A stretch of 64,000 nucleotides of DNA from Vibrio hepatarius (GTDB taxonomy: Bacteria; Pseudomonadota; Gammaproteobacteria; Enterobacterales; Vibrionaceae), in assembly GCF_011806575.1 (NCBI RefSeq), contig NZ_JAATOO010000025.1, positions 1 through 64,000 on the forward strand, written 5' to 3'. The notes beneath the pieces are model-generated. The model made no database searches and had not been told where the DNA came from. It worked only from the letters and a program-made list of their open reading frames with translations. Position numbers and translations under genes: made by a program. Positions 19,779-29,372 of this stretch are shown piece after piece; position 1 is the first letter of the stretch, and every line of letters begins with the position of its first letter.

Positions 19779-19861
19779 ACATGTGGTTCTTTAGTGGGTT
19801 CAAAGGGCTAAGTGAATCGTAGACTATACTCAACTCAGGTAAATGGTTAAGGAGCCGTAGC

Positions 19862-20815
19862 ATGGCAAAAAAGGCAATGACTATTCTCTGGTTCCAGACC
19901 GGAAGCTGTGGTGGGGATACTATGGCGTTGCTGAATGCTGATCGTCCATCAGTCGCCAACCTATTAGAAACGTATCAATTGCACTTGCTGTGGCAGCCCT
20001 CACTTTCACTGTCTGTAGGAAGAGATCTGAACGACGTCATTGATGATGTGTTGAACGATAAACAAGCTCTGGATATTTTGTGCGTTGAAGGCAGTATCAT
20101 TACCGCACCTGACGGAACAGGGATGTTTGATCAATACCGTAAAAAAGCCAAAAAAGAGTGGGTGACACGTTTGGTCGATAAAGCGAGATATGTCGTTGCA
20201 GTGGGAACATGTGCTGCATTCGGAGGTGTCCATGCGGCACCACCCAACCCATCTGATTGTGTTGGTTTACAATTTACCAAGGAGAGCATCGGAGGGCTTT
20301 TGCCACCGGAGTGGCGTTCAGGAGCTGGCTTCCCGGTGATTAATATTGCAGGCTGTCCGGCGCATCCTAATACGATCACCAAAACTCTTGCAATGATTGC
20401 CAGCGGGATCATCCTTCAGCTTGACGAGCATCATCGTCCTCGAGAGTTTTTCAGCACTCTAGTCCATCAAGGTTGTACCAGAAACGAGTATCACGAATAT
20501 GACGTTGAGGAAGAAGAGCTCGGCTCAAATGGCTGTATGTATTTCAATCTAGGTTGTAAGGGGCCATACACCCAAGCTACTTGCAATACGGATCTTTGGA
20601 ATGGCAAAAGCAGTAAGACCCGAGCGGGTGTTCCTTGCTTTGGCTGTACTTCACCTCAGTTTCCCAGCGATGAAGACATGTTCCACACCGAAAAGCTGGG
20701 ACCTATTCCAGTAAAGTTGCCAGTCGGTGTCGAGCGAGCCAATTATATGGCGTATAAAAATTTAGCGAAAGCGGCCGCACCAACGCGCGTCAAAAATCGA
20801 AAAATGGAGCCCTGA
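19862..20815 (+). CDS. hoxB: H2-sensing (regulatory) hydrogenase small subunit HoxB/HupU
   Basis: Small subunit (317 residues) of a cytoplasmic [NiFe]-hydrogenase that detects H2 rather than supplying energy. It lacks a Tat signal and a membrane anchor. The first cluster motif reads TGSCGGDTMALL (Cys16, Asp19) with Asp where most small subunits have Cys, a feature I associate with the group 2 sensor/uptake branch. Later cluster ligands are in VGTCAAFGG, AGCPAHP, HQGCTRNEYHE, CMYFNLGCKGP and CFGCTSPQFP. AAGGAGCCGTAGC precedes the ATG; the stop overlaps the hoxC start (TGATG). Confidence 0.92.
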   Translation: MAKKAMTILWFQTGSCGGDTMALLNADRPSVANLLETYQLHLLWQPSLSLSVGRDLNDVIDDVLNDKQALDILCVEGSIITAPDGTGMFDQYRKKAKKEWVTRLVDKARYVVAVGTCAAFGGVHAAPPNPSDCVGLQFTKESIGGLLPPEWRSGAGFPVINIAGCPAHPNTITKTLAMIASGIILQLDEHHRPREFFSTLVHQGCTRNEYHEYDVEEEELGSNGCMYFNLGCKGPYTQATCNTDLWNGKSSKTRAGVPCFGCTSPQFPSDEDMFHTEKLGPIPVKLPVGVERANYMAYKNLAKAAAPTRVKNRKMEP

Positions 20816-22338
20816 TGGTTAGACGCACACTGAATATTGATCTCAACAGAGTTGAGGGTGACTTAGAACTAGAGTTGGACATTGAAGATAATGTGGTAGT
20901 CGATGCTAGGTGTGTAGGCGTGATGTATCGAGGGTTCGAGCAAATTATGATTGGCAGGACGCCTCGCGACGCGGCTGTGATCACCCCAAGAGTCTGTGGC
21001 ATTTGTAGTACGGCGCATCTTTATGCTGCCACGTTAGCGCTGGAGCAAATCTGGCAAACTCCGGTGCCCGATAACGCGATGCGCATTCGTAGTTTATGTC
21101 TGCTGACTGAAAGTGTGCAAAATGATATTCGCCAGTCTTTCCTTATGTTTTTAGTTGATTTCTGTCACCCGTCCTATCAGAAACATGCGCTATACGCGGA
21201 TGTTATGTCGAAGTTTGAGCCGTTCAAAGGAAGGCATCATTTAGAGGCATTGGCACATTCCCGAGACATTATCAGTGTTGTGGCTTTATTCGGCGGACAA
21301 TGGCCACATTCATCATACATTTTACCAGGAGGCGTGGTCAGTAAACCGACGATTCGCAAACTGATTGAAGCGAAAGATACGGTCAGTAATCTGATTCGTT
21401 GGTACGAACATAGCGTAACAGGATTGCCCCTCGACAGGTGGCTGACGCTGACTCACCGCAAAGAACTCTTTGAGCTGTTGGGTGGGCATGACGTTTTTCG
21501 CCACTCATCGGTGGGGTTATTTACTCGTTTTGCCAGAGAGTTGAACTTACACCAGTTGGGTGTCGGAGTGGAAAACATGCTCAGCTATGGTGCGATCTCA
21601 GATGCTGACTCGCCCCAAAACATGGTGTTCCAATCAGGGTACTATCGTGCAACAGATGGAGAAGTGCATAACTTTGACCAGAGCCTGATTAATGAGCACG
21701 TACGCCATTCTTGGTTTAAGCCCTATAAAAATGGGAAGCATCCATCTATTGGTGAGACGCTTCCCGATTTTCAGCCAGACAGCGACCGTTACACTTGGGC
21801 GAAAGCACCACGTTATGGAAATGATGTTGTACAAACGGGGCCGATGGCAGAACTTCTCATCGGTGGTGATGAGCTTATCCAATCGCTATTTCGCGAAGAG
21901 GGAGCGTCGACCTGGTTACGACAGTTTTCGCGCCTGCGTCGTATCGGGTTCAGCCTCTATCAAATGTTGCGCTTAATTGATGCGCTGATTGACAACGCCA
22001 CAGACGAACACTTTATCCCTCCCGATCCGCGATCAGAAATCGATGGTCAGGGTTTTGGCCTAGTTCAAGCCGCACGAGGTGGGTTAGGTCATTGGGTAAG
22101 TATCAAAGACGGTGTCGTCAATCGCTATCAGATCATTACACCCACCGCTTGGAACGCGTCCCCTAAAGATGCTCAGGGTCAGCATGGACATTGGGAACAA
22201 AGTTTACTTGGCTTACCTGTTGAGGATGACACCAAAGCGCCTTTATTAATTGGTCACATTATTCGGTCTCATGATCCATGTTTAGTGTGTACGGTTCATA
22301 TGCTGCCAGACCGGCGTAAGATTCACTTTGGTTTATGA
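20815..22338 (+). CDS. hoxC: H2-sensing (regulatory) hydrogenase large subunit HoxC/HupV
   Basis: Catalytic subunit (507 residues) of the H2 sensor. Ni ligands are in RVCGICSTAH (Cys61, Cys64) and SHDPCLVCTVH (Cys489, Cys492, His495). Only 12 residues follow His495, shorter than the 24-residue extension of HoxH. Regulatory hydrogenases are described as lacking a processed extension, yet a peptidase gene directly follows here. It overlaps hoxB by one base. Confidence 0.93.
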   Translation: MVRRTLNIDLNRVEGDLELELDIEDNVVVDARCVGVMYRGFEQIMIGRTPRDAAVITPRVCGICSTAHLYAATLALEQIWQTPVPDNAMRIRSLCLLTESVQNDIRQSFLMFLVDFCHPSYQKHALYADVMSKFEPFKGRHHLEALAHSRDIISVVALFGGQWPHSSYILPGGVVSKPTIRKLIEAKDTVSNLIRWYEHSVTGLPLDRWLTLTHRKELFELLGGHDVFRHSSVGLFTRFARELNLHQLGVGVENMLSYGAISDADSPQNMVFQSGYYRATDGEVHNFDQSLINEHVRHSWFKPYKNGKHPSIGETLPDFQPDSDRYTWAKAPRYGNDVVQTGPMAELLIGGDELIQSLFREEGASTWLRQFSRLRRIGFSLYQMLRLIDALIDNATDEHFIPPDPRSEIDGQGFGLVQAARGGLGHWVSIKDGVVNRYQIITPTAWNASPKDAQGQHGHWEQSLLGLPVEDDTKAPLLIGHIIRSHDPCLVCTVHMLPDRRKIHFGL

Positions 22339-22348
22339 GAGATACACT

Positions 22349-22822
22349 ATGTTGCATGTGCTCTGTTTTGGGAATCAATTACACGGTGATGATGGTATCG
22401 GACCAAGGATTGCGTCAAATTTGCTCGGTGAAACGTTACCCGCGCAGACGAAAGTATTTGATTGTGGTATTGCTGGTTTAAATGCGTTGCCTTTCTTCAC
22501 TGATTGCGACCATGTGCTCATGATTGATGCCTGTGATTTGGGAGATTCCGCCGGGAGTTGGCGATACATCGACGTTAATGAGCTAGCTCGCCAAGAGGTA
22601 AATACTGAAGATCATGGTGGTGGGTTAAGTTATTTGCTCAACGCCGTGCAAGCCATTATTGACCCATGCCCTGTGTTAGGGCTGATAGGTGTGCAGATAG
22701 AAAGTGTCAAAAGTTTTCATCCGGAGTTATCTCCCTGTGTTGAAAATGCAGTCGACACCGTAACAAAAGAGGTGCTTCGTGTAGCGCATTGTTGGCCGCA
22801 TGCAGTAAATGATCATGAATGA
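22349..22822 (+). CDS. hydrogenase maturation peptidase next to the H2 sensor
   Basis: HybD/HycI-family endopeptidase of 157 residues. It shows GNQLHGDDGIGPRI near the N-terminus (metal-binding acidic residue), MIDA and DHGGGLSYLL (conserved His), so it looks active. A TTG at 22328 inside hoxC would extend it, but GAGAGA fits the ATG at 22349. It overlaps the kinase gene by 14 bases. It is distinct from HoxW. It may process HoxC or another large subunit encoded elsewhere; the target is unknown. Confidence 0.85.
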   Translation: MLHVLCFGNQLHGDDGIGPRIASNLLGETLPAQTKVFDCGIAGLNALPFFTDCDHVLMIDACDLGDSAGSWRYIDVNELARQEVNTEDHGGGLSYLLNAVQAIIDPCPVLGLIGVQIESVKSFHPELSPCVENAVDTVTKEVLRVAHCWPHAVNDHE

Positions 22823-25001
22823 CACTCAGAACACGTTGAGCAATGGTGGGAGTATAGATCCCGAACAAGACGTGAAGCAATTGAAGCAAGAAATTGACGC
22901 GCTCTATGCAGCAGGTACAGCCAAAGAACAGCAACTGTTGGCGGTAACGAAAGCAATGGATGAAATGCTACTGGAAATCGAGTCCCAACGGAACGCGCTG
23001 AAAAAGAAAAACAAACAGCTTTTGGAATTGAATGCTTACATTCGTAGTATCAATGACACAATGGACAGCCTACTGATTGTTGCGGATCGAAATGGCGTAG
23101 TTACACAAATCAACCGCGTATTCTCAGAGCATCTAGGCTGGGACGAAGAAAGCTTAGGTACCTTGGATGTGGATGCGATAGTGCCAACAGATGCGCTGGA
23201 AAGTATGCGGAAAAAAGGGGTGAGTAACGCTGACAGCAATACCTCTAACCTTGTTCAGACCATTAACCGCCTCAGCCATTTAGAATTAGAAAGTCGGTTA
23301 TTTCGTAGTGATGGAACACTAACGGTTGCCATCTATTTAATTAAAGGAGAGCAGTTCTACAGTCACCAAGGGAAGTTACAGGGCGTACTGCTGACTGCCA
23401 CTGATATCTCGGAATTACGTCAACGCGAAATAGCGCTCCACAAAAGTGAAGAAGCGCTGCAACGTGCCAAACAAGAAGCGGAAGACGCTAACAGGGCCAA
23501 AGGTCAGTTTTTAGCGAACATGAGCCATGAAATCCGTACCCCGCTCAATGCCATCATCGGTTTTACTCGCCTCTGTTTGAGGGACAACCTAAATGCAGAG
23601 CAGAGAGACTATCTTTGTAAAGTGGACGTGGCTTCTCACGCATTAGCCCACTTAATCAGTGGTGTACTCGATCTGTCTAAGATTGAAGCCGGGAAACTGG
23701 AACTTGAACACACCTCTTTTAACTTAAAGCAAGTGGTTGATAATGTGAGTCATGTGCTCAACTTAGAAGCCGCTCAAAATCATATTGATTTTCGCGTCAA
23801 TATTGATCGTAACGTACCATCTTATTTGCTCGGAGATGCACTACGGCTGCAACAAGTGTTGATCAATTTAGTGGGTAATGCTGTGAAGTTTACTCATCGG
23901 GGTGAAGTTAGCCTTAATGTTGTTGCTAACCACCATTCGGATGAGACAGTTGATCTGACTTTTACTATTAACGATACCGGTATTGGCATGACAGCCGAAC
24001 AGCTATCGACTCTTTTTAACCATTACCAGCAAGTCGATATTGCCACAACGCGAAAATATGGAGGAACAGGGCTAGGACTAGTGATAAGCCAACAGATTGC
24101 GAAGCTGATGCAGGGTGATATTGAAATCGACAGTGAATTAGGCAAAGGAACTCAGTGTCGATTTACCGCTAGACTAGAAGTTGAGCATTGTCGTTATCCT
24201 AACGAAGCTACCTTACAGCGGGAAAAAGGGCTGGAGCCCAATCTAGCCTTACGGGGGAGAAATGTGTTAGCGGTTGATGATAACAACATGAACCTTGAAA
24301 TGATTTCCGCATTACTTGAAAGTTTTGGCATGGTCGTTAGTACCGCCCGAAGCGGCGAAGATGCGCTAGATAAAGTGTCTACGGAAAATTTTGATGTAAT
24401 CCTGATGGATATCAGAATGGAAGGCTTGGATGGGTTGGAAACAACCCGAAAACTGCGACGCCTACCGCATGGAAACGAGCTTTTCATCGTTGGGTTATCT
24501 GCAAATGCGACTATCGAAATACGCAAGCAGTGCCAAGTGGCAGGAATGAGTAGTTTTGTACCTAAGCCGATAGATCTAGCGCTCTTGACAAGTGTTTTGT
24601 CTAAAGGGCTGTCAGATAAGAAGGAACTCAAACTCCACACCAACCAGCAAGATACACATTCTGAAACTCGACTCTTTTCTCCAGACATCGCTATCTCACG
24701 TATGGGGGGAAACAAGCGTGTTTATCTAAAACTGTTGCAACAGTTTTTAACTGAACTTACCCATATCTCTGCTGCGATGAAACAAGTGGAAAATCAACCA
24801 GAACGAATGGCTGATTTGCTACATGATTTCGCTGGTACAAGTGCTACTGCGGGGGCAGATGCTTTGTCGCTATCGTGCAAAAACGCAGAGCAACAAGTAA
24901 GAAACCGCGAGGTTGGGACCACTTATAAACACGATATAGAAAGGCTCAAGGAAAGAACACTGATAAAAGTAGAAGCCTATCTGAAGAAGGAAGCCAATTA
25001 G
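22809..25001 (+). CDS. hoxJ: soluble hybrid sensor histidine kinase, HoxJ-like, with REC and HPt domains
   Basis: Kinase of 730 residues expected to read the HoxBC hydrogenase and control HoxA. In order: coiled coil (about 20-75), PAS domain (about 78-200), HisKA with MSHEIRTPLN (His240), HATPase (DALRLQQVLINLVGNAVKF, NDTGIGM, GGTGLGL), a receiver domain with Asp534 (LMDIRM), and a C-terminal HPt-like helix bundle with His672 (LLHDFAGTS). No membrane segment is visible. HoxJ of C. necator lacks the last two domains as far as I recall, so a His-Asp-His-Asp relay to HoxA is possible. An internal ATG at 22815 is an alternative start. The gene name rests on context. Confidence 0.85.
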   Translation: MIMNDTQNTLSNGGSIDPEQDVKQLKQEIDALYAAGTAKEQQLLAVTKAMDEMLLEIESQRNALKKKNKQLLELNAYIRSINDTMDSLLIVADRNGVVTQINRVFSEHLGWDEESLGTLDVDAIVPTDALESMRKKGVSNADSNTSNLVQTINRLSHLELESRLFRSDGTLTVAIYLIKGEQFYSHQGKLQGVLLTATDISELRQREIALHKSEEALQRAKQEAEDANRAKGQFLANMSHEIRTPLNAIIGFTRLCLRDNLNAEQRDYLCKVDVASHALAHLISGVLDLSKIEAGKLELEHTSFNLKQVVDNVSHVLNLEAAQNHIDFRVNIDRNVPSYLLGDALRLQQVLINLVGNAVKFTHRGEVSLNVVANHHSDETVDLTFTINDTGIGMTAEQLSTLFNHYQQVDIATTRKYGGTGLGLVISQQIAKLMQGDIEIDSELGKGTQCRFTARLEVEHCRYPNEATLQREKGLEPNLALRGRNVLAVDDNNMNLEMISALLESFGMVVSTARSGEDALDKVSTENFDVILMDIRMEGLDGLETTRKLRRLPHGNELFIVGLSANATIEIRKQCQVAGMSSFVPKPIDLALLTSVLSKGLSDKKELKLHTNQQDTHSETRLFSPDIAISRMGGNKRVYLKLLQQFLTELTHISAAMKQVENQPERMADLLHDFAGTSATAGADALSLSCKNAEQQVRNREVGTTYKHDIERLKERTLIKVEAYLKKEAN

Positions 25002-25147
25002 TATTTCGACTCGCGTATGCTAAGTTCATCCTACTTTCAAATAGTACTGCTCATGCCTTAGTGAGCATGGTGTTTTGACTACTTAGCAGTAAGTTTTATA
25101 ACTTTTGCTTTGTATGTGTTCAAATTAAATTAGATGTAACACAAATG

Positions 25148-25173
25148 AAAGAGGCGACCTAAGTCGCCTCTTT
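25148..25173. terminator. bidirectional terminator between the hydrogenase cluster and the aap operon
   Basis: AAAGAGGCGAC (25148-25158) and GTCGCCTCTTT (25163-25173) form an 11-base perfect stem around four bases. Short T-rich stretches follow on both strands. It separates the rightward hoxJ (ending 25001) from the leftward aapP (ending 25194). Confidence 0.75.
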
Positions 25174-25193
25174 GTTTCTGCGCCATGAATGTA

Positions 25194-25943
25194 TTAGTGG
25201 CTTAGGATTTGAGACAGGAAGTTTTGCGTACGGTCTGACTGCGGATTCTCAAAGAATTCAACAGGGTTGTTCTCTTCAATGATTTCACCCGCATCCATAA
25301 AGATGACTCGGTCAGCGACTTCTTTTGCGAAACCCATTTCGTGCGTTACACAAAGCATCGTCATACCTTCTTCCGCAAGCTCAACCATTACATCCAGTAC
25401 TTCGCGTACCATTTCAGGGTCGAGTGCAGAGGTTGGTTCATCGAACAGCATTACTTGCGGATTCATGCATAGAGAACGGGCGATTGCCACACGCTGCTGC
25501 TGACCACCAGAAAGCTGACCTGGGTATTTATCGGCCTGCTCTGGAATCTTTACTCGCGCTAGGTACTTCATCGCAATGGCTTCCGCTTCCTCTTTCGGCA
25601 TTTTCTTAACCCAAATTGGCGCCAATGTGCAGTTTTCTAACACAGTAAGATGAGGGAACAGGTTAAAGTGCTGGAAACACATACCCACTTCACGGCGAAC
25701 CGCTTCGATGTTTTTCAAATCTTCCGTCAGTTCGTTACCAGACACATAAATATGTCCTTTTTGGTGCTCTTCCAAACGGTTGATACAGCGGATCATAGTC
25801 GATTTACCGGAGCCAGAAGGGCCACAGATAACGATTTTCTCGCCTTTTTTCACGTTTAGGTTGATGTTCTTAAGTACGTGGAACTCACCGTACCACTTGT
25901 TCATATCCTGAATTTGGATCATGTAATCTTGCTGTTGCGTCAT
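25194..25943 (-). CDS. aapP: amino-acid ABC transporter ATP-binding protein (AapP type)
   Basis: ATPase (249 residues) of a polar/general L-amino-acid importer. Walker A is GPSGSGKST, the signature is LSGGQQQR, and Walker B is [12 protein letters not shown], followed by the switch His in CVTHEMGFA. It is the last gene of aapJQMP on the minus strand, 22 bases after aapM. Confidence 0.92.
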   Translation of the reverse strand: MTQQQDYMIQIQDMNKWYGEFHVLKNINLNVKKGEKIVICGPSGSGKSTMIRCINRLEEHQKGHIYVSGNELTEDLKNIEAVRREVGMCFQHFNLFPHLTVLENCTLAPIWVKKMPKEEAEAIAMKYLARVKIPEQADKYPGQLSGGQQQRVAIARSLCMNPQVMLFDEPTSALDPEMVREVLDVMVELAEEGMTMLCVTHEMGFAKEVADRVIFMDAGEIIEENNPVEFFENPQSDRTQNFLSQILSH

Positions 25944-25965
25944 AATACGTCCTTGAGCTTTCTGA

Positions 25966-27063
25966 TTATCGTTTGTGACCGGTATGAAGTTTGTTTTCTA
26001 GCCAGATCGAATATCTCGACATGCCAAAACAAAATACCCAGAACACTAACGCGACAAATACATAACTTTCTGTAGCGAAACCTAACCATTCAGGGTCGGT
26101 GTTCGCGGCTTGACCGATACCCAGAACATCAAACATCCCGATGATGAGAACCAGACTGGTATCTTTAAACAAGCCAATAAAGGTGTTTACGATTGATGGA
26201 ATGGTAATTTTTAGCGCTTGAGGTAAAATGATTAACCCCATTTTCTTCCAGTAGCTCAAACCAAGCGCATCGGCTGCTTCGTATTGACCTTTTGGAATCG
26301 CTTGAAGACCACCACGTACCACTTCCGCCATGTAGGCTGAACTGAACATCACCACACCGATAAGGGCGCGAATCAGCTTGTCTGTCTCAGAACCTTCAGA
26401 AAGGAACAGAGGTAGCATTACCGATGCCATAAACAGCACGGTAATCAGTGGAACGCCACGCCAAACCTCGATGTAGACCGTACAAATACTTCGGATGATC
26501 GGCATATCTGAGCGTCGACCTAGGGCTAACGCTACACCGATTGGTAGCGACACTACGATACCGACAAGTGCGATGATCAGCGTAACAAGTAGGCCACCCC
26601 ATTTGTGAGTCTCGACAACTTCTAACCCAAACACGCCACCGTACAAAAGTGCGGCAATAATGAACGGGTATATGTTGACGAAGAACAGCCAAATCCATGT
26701 GCGTTTCGGCGTTTTTTCATACGCGAGTAACACAGTGAAGATAGCTAATGTGATGTAAAACAGGCGAGGGCGCCACAATTCTGCTTGTGGGTAAAAACCG
26801 TACATGAACTGCTCCCAGCGAACGCTGATGAACACCCAACACGCACCATCACGAGAACATGCGTCACGGGTTGTTCCAACCCAATCCGCTTTAAGAATCG
26901 CCCAGTCAAATACCGTCCAAACCAGTGAAATGGCAAAGTAGGCGATAATAACGGTAAGTACAGAGTTGACTGGACCGTTAAATAAGTTTTTACGTAACCA
27001 ACCTACGAAACCAACCGTGTTGCCTGGCGGTGGTAGATCAGGCTGAAATTGATGTATTTTCAT
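25966..27063 (-). CDS. aapM: amino-acid ABC transporter permease (AapM type)
   Basis: Inner-membrane permease of 365 residues. The N-terminal part has several hydrophobic helices and a long periplasmic loop; the C-terminal half is a HisM-type permease domain with the EAA-like loop ([22 protein letters not shown]). The long N-terminal extension is characteristic of AapM/BztC-type permeases. It starts 2 bases after aapQ ends and pairs with it. Confidence 0.9.
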   Translation of the reverse strand: MKIHQFQPDLPPPGNTVGFVGWLRKNLFNGPVNSVLTVIIAYFAISLVWTVFDWAILKADWVGTTRDACSRDGACWVFISVRWEQFMYGFYPQAELWRPRLFYITLAIFTVLLAYEKTPKRTWIWLFFVNIYPFIIAALLYGGVFGLEVVETHKWGGLLVTLIIALVGIVVSLPIGVALALGRRSDMPIIRSICTVYIEVWRGVPLITVLFMASVMLPLFLSEGSETDKLIRALIGVVMFSSAYMAEVVRGGLQAIPKGQYEAADALGLSYWKKMGLIILPQALKITIPSIVNTFIGLFKDTSLVLIIGMFDVLGIGQAANTDPEWLGFATESYVFVALVFWVFCFGMSRYSIWLENKLHTGHKR

Positions 27064-27065
27064 GC

Positions 27066-28271
27066 TTATCTCTCCACCAGCGCAACTTTACGGTTGTATA
27101 GGTTCATTAACGCAGACGTCACCAAACTTAGCGTTAAGTAAACCGCCATTGTCATCGCAATAATTTCGATCGCCTGACCTGTCTGGTTAAGCGTGGTTCC
27201 CGCAAACACAGACACCAAATCTGGATAACCAATCGCCATTGCTAACGACGAGTTCTTCGTCAGGTTTAAGTACTGACTTGTTAATGGTGGAATGATGATA
27301 CGCAGAGCTTGAGGAATGATGACCAGTTTTAATGTTCTGGTGCGAGGCAAACCTAAAGACATTGCTGCTTCCGTTTGACCGTGGCTAACCGCATTAATAC
27401 CAGAACGAACAATCTCTGCGATAAACGAAGCGGTATAGATACTTAGTGCCAAAAGTAGCGCAGCAAGTTCAGGGATGATGCTGATACCGCCACGGAAGTT
27501 GAAGCCTTTAAGCTCTGGGTATTCCGCCGAGATTGGTGAACCCATAACGAAGTAAGCGATAGTTGGTAGTACCACCACCAAGCCCAAAACAATTCGACCC
27601 ATTGGCGTTTGTTGACCCGTCAGTCGCTGCTTGTTTTTAGCCCAAATATTGATTAGGACCGAAGCTACAATGCCGATCACGAACGTCGCAATGACCACTG
27701 AAGAGCCTTCGCCAAACACGGGCGCGGGGAAATACAATCCACGCACGTTCAAGAAGATGGCTTCACCTAAGCTCATACTCTGTCTTGCGGAAGGCAGTGC
27801 TTGCAGTACAGCAAAATACCAAAAGAAAATCTGTAAAAGAAGAGGGATGTTACGGAACGTTTCGATATAAACCGCGGCAAATCGACTGACCAACCAGTTC
27901 GACGATAGACGCGCAATACCGACAACAAAACCGATAACCGTTGCCAAAATGATGCCCAGAAACGAAACCAAAGCAGTGTTTAGCAGGCCGATAATAAACG
28001 TCCTACCATAAGAGTAGGTTTCATTGTATTCAATCAATGTAAGGCCAATCCCAAAGCCCGCTTCTTGATTGAGGAAACCAAAACCAGTAGCAATGCCACG
28101 GGCTTCCAAGTTATTTAGTGCATTGTTGACAATCGTGTAAAAGAAAAAGATCAGCGCAAGTATCGCAATAATCTGAAATACGGCTGAACGAAAGGTGGGA
28201 TTGTAAATTAGGCTCGCGCTTGAAGATGGCCCGTTAACCGGCTTCGACGCAGCAGTATCAGTAGGTTTCAT
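27066..28271 (-). CDS. aapQ: amino-acid ABC transporter permease (AapQ type)
   Basis: Inner-membrane permease of 401 residues with about eight hydrophobic segments. The EAA-type loop reads EIVRSGINAVSHGQTEAAMSLG, the contact site for the ATPase. The long form (about 400 residues) fits AapQ/BztB rather than the shorter HisQ type. GAGGTTGAAGCT precedes the ATG. It is second in the operon, after aapJ. Confidence 0.9.
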   Translation of the reverse strand: MKPTDTAASKPVNGPSSSASLIYNPTFRSAVFQIIAILALIFFFYTIVNNALNNLEARGIATGFGFLNQEAGFGIGLTLIEYNETYSYGRTFIIGLLNTALVSFLGIILATVIGFVVGIARLSSNWLVSRFAAVYIETFRNIPLLLQIFFWYFAVLQALPSARQSMSLGEAIFLNVRGLYFPAPVFGEGSSVVIATFVIGIVASVLINIWAKNKQRLTGQQTPMGRIVLGLVVVLPTIAYFVMGSPISAEYPELKGFNFRGGISIIPELAALLLALSIYTASFIAEIVRSGINAVSHGQTEAAMSLGLPRTRTLKLVIIPQALRIIIPPLTSQYLNLTKNSSLAMAIGYPDLVSVFAGTTLNQTGQAIEIIAMTMAVYLTLSLVTSALMNLYNRKVALVER

Positions 28272-28304
28272 ACAGCTTCAACCTCAAATCCATTTTTGTA
28301 AGTA

Positions 28305-28322
28305 GGGCGGCGAATACCGCCC
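28305..28322 (-). promoter_or_regulatory. intercistronic hairpin between aapJ and aapQ
   Basis: GGGCGG (28305-28310) and CCGCCC (28317-28322) form a strong stem in the 72-base gap after aapJ. No U-run follows on the minus strand. Such hairpins often protect the 3' end of the binding-protein message and reduce permease expression (inference). Confidence 0.5.
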
Positions 28323-28343
28323 CTTTTTGTAGGTATGTCTTGC

Positions 28344-29372
28344 TTAACGGATAGGTGGCGCGTACATAAAGCCGCCCGCGTTCCACAGTGCGTTAACACC
28401 ACGTGAAATCTCTAGCGGAGAGCCTGCACCAACCGTGCGCTCGAAGCTTTCACCGTAGTTACCCACTTGCTTGACAACTTGGTAGCCCCAATCATCACGG
28501 ATACCTAAACCTTTACCTTTAGGACCATCGACACCAAGGATGCGTTTGATGTTTGGATCGTCAGACTTAAGCATTTCGTCTGCATTTTTCGACGTAATGC
28601 CGTATTCTTCTGCGTTAATCATCGCGTTTAGTGTCCACTTAGCGATGTTGAACCATTGGTCGTCGCCTTGACGTACAACAGGGCCTAGCGGCTCTTTAGA
28701 GATGATTTCAGGAAGAACTTGTGCAGATTTCGGATCTTCTAGGTTTAAACGCAGTGCGTATAGACCTGATTGGTCAGTGGTAAGAACGTCACAACGACCC
28801 GCGTCGAAACCTTTAGATGTTTGCGCAGCTGTATCAAATACTACTGGCTTGTAAGACATGCCGTTGTTACGGAAGTAGTCTGCTAGGTTTAGCTCGGTTG
28901 TTGTACCTGACTGAACACATACTGAAGCGCCATCAAGTTCTTTTGCGCTTTTTAGGCCAAGGTCTTTCTTAACCATGAAGCCCTGACCATCGTAGTAGTT
29001 CACACCGACGAAGTTAAGGCCGAGAGCCGTATCGCGGTGCAGTGTCCAAGTCGTGTTACGAGATAGAACGTCGATCTCACCAGATTGCAGAGCAGTGAAA
29101 CGTTCTTTTGCGGTTAGAGGAACATATTTAACTTTAGTTTTGTCACCTAGTACAGCCGCTGCAAGCGCCTGACAGTATTCTACGTCGATGCCTTCCCATT
29201 CACCTTTTGAGTTAGGGTTTGAGAAACCTGGCAAACCAGTACTTACACCACAAGTTAGGTATCCTTGTTTAGTTACCTTATCAAGCGTGCTATCTGCTGC
29301 TGAAGCGTTCGTAGCCATAAAAGCAGTAGATGCAGCTACAACTGAAGCAAGGAGTGTTAGTTTATTTGTCAT
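28344..29372 (-). CDS. aapJ: periplasmic amino-acid-binding protein (AapJ type)
   Basis: Solute-binding protein (342 residues) that captures L-amino acids for AapQMP. The start at 29372 gives a classical signal peptide (MTNKLTLLASVVAASTAF... with ASA cleavage near residue 24). The longer open frame to 29450 would bury it behind 26 extra residues. AGGACGG lies upstream. The mature protein has the SBP family 3 pattern (GYLTCGVSTGLPGFS, GIDVEYCQALAAAV, LTAKERFTALQSGEIDVL). First gene of the operon. Confidence 0.9.
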   Translation of the reverse strand: MTNKLTLLASVVAASTAFMATNASAADSTLDKVTKQGYLTCGVSTGLPGFSNPNSKGEWEGIDVEYCQALAAAVLGDKTKVKYVPLTAKERFTALQSGEIDVLSRNTTWTLHRDTALGLNFVGVNYYDGQGFMVKKDLGLKSAKELDGASVCVQSGTTTELNLADYFRNNGMSYKPVVFDTAAQTSKGFDAGRCDVLTTDQSGLYALRLNLEDPKSAQVLPEIISKEPLGPVVRQGDDQWFNIAKWTLNAMINAEEYGITSKNADEMLKSDDPNIKRILGVDGPKGKGLGIRDDWGYQVVKQVGNYGESFERTVGAGSPLEISRGVNALWNAGGFMYAPPIR

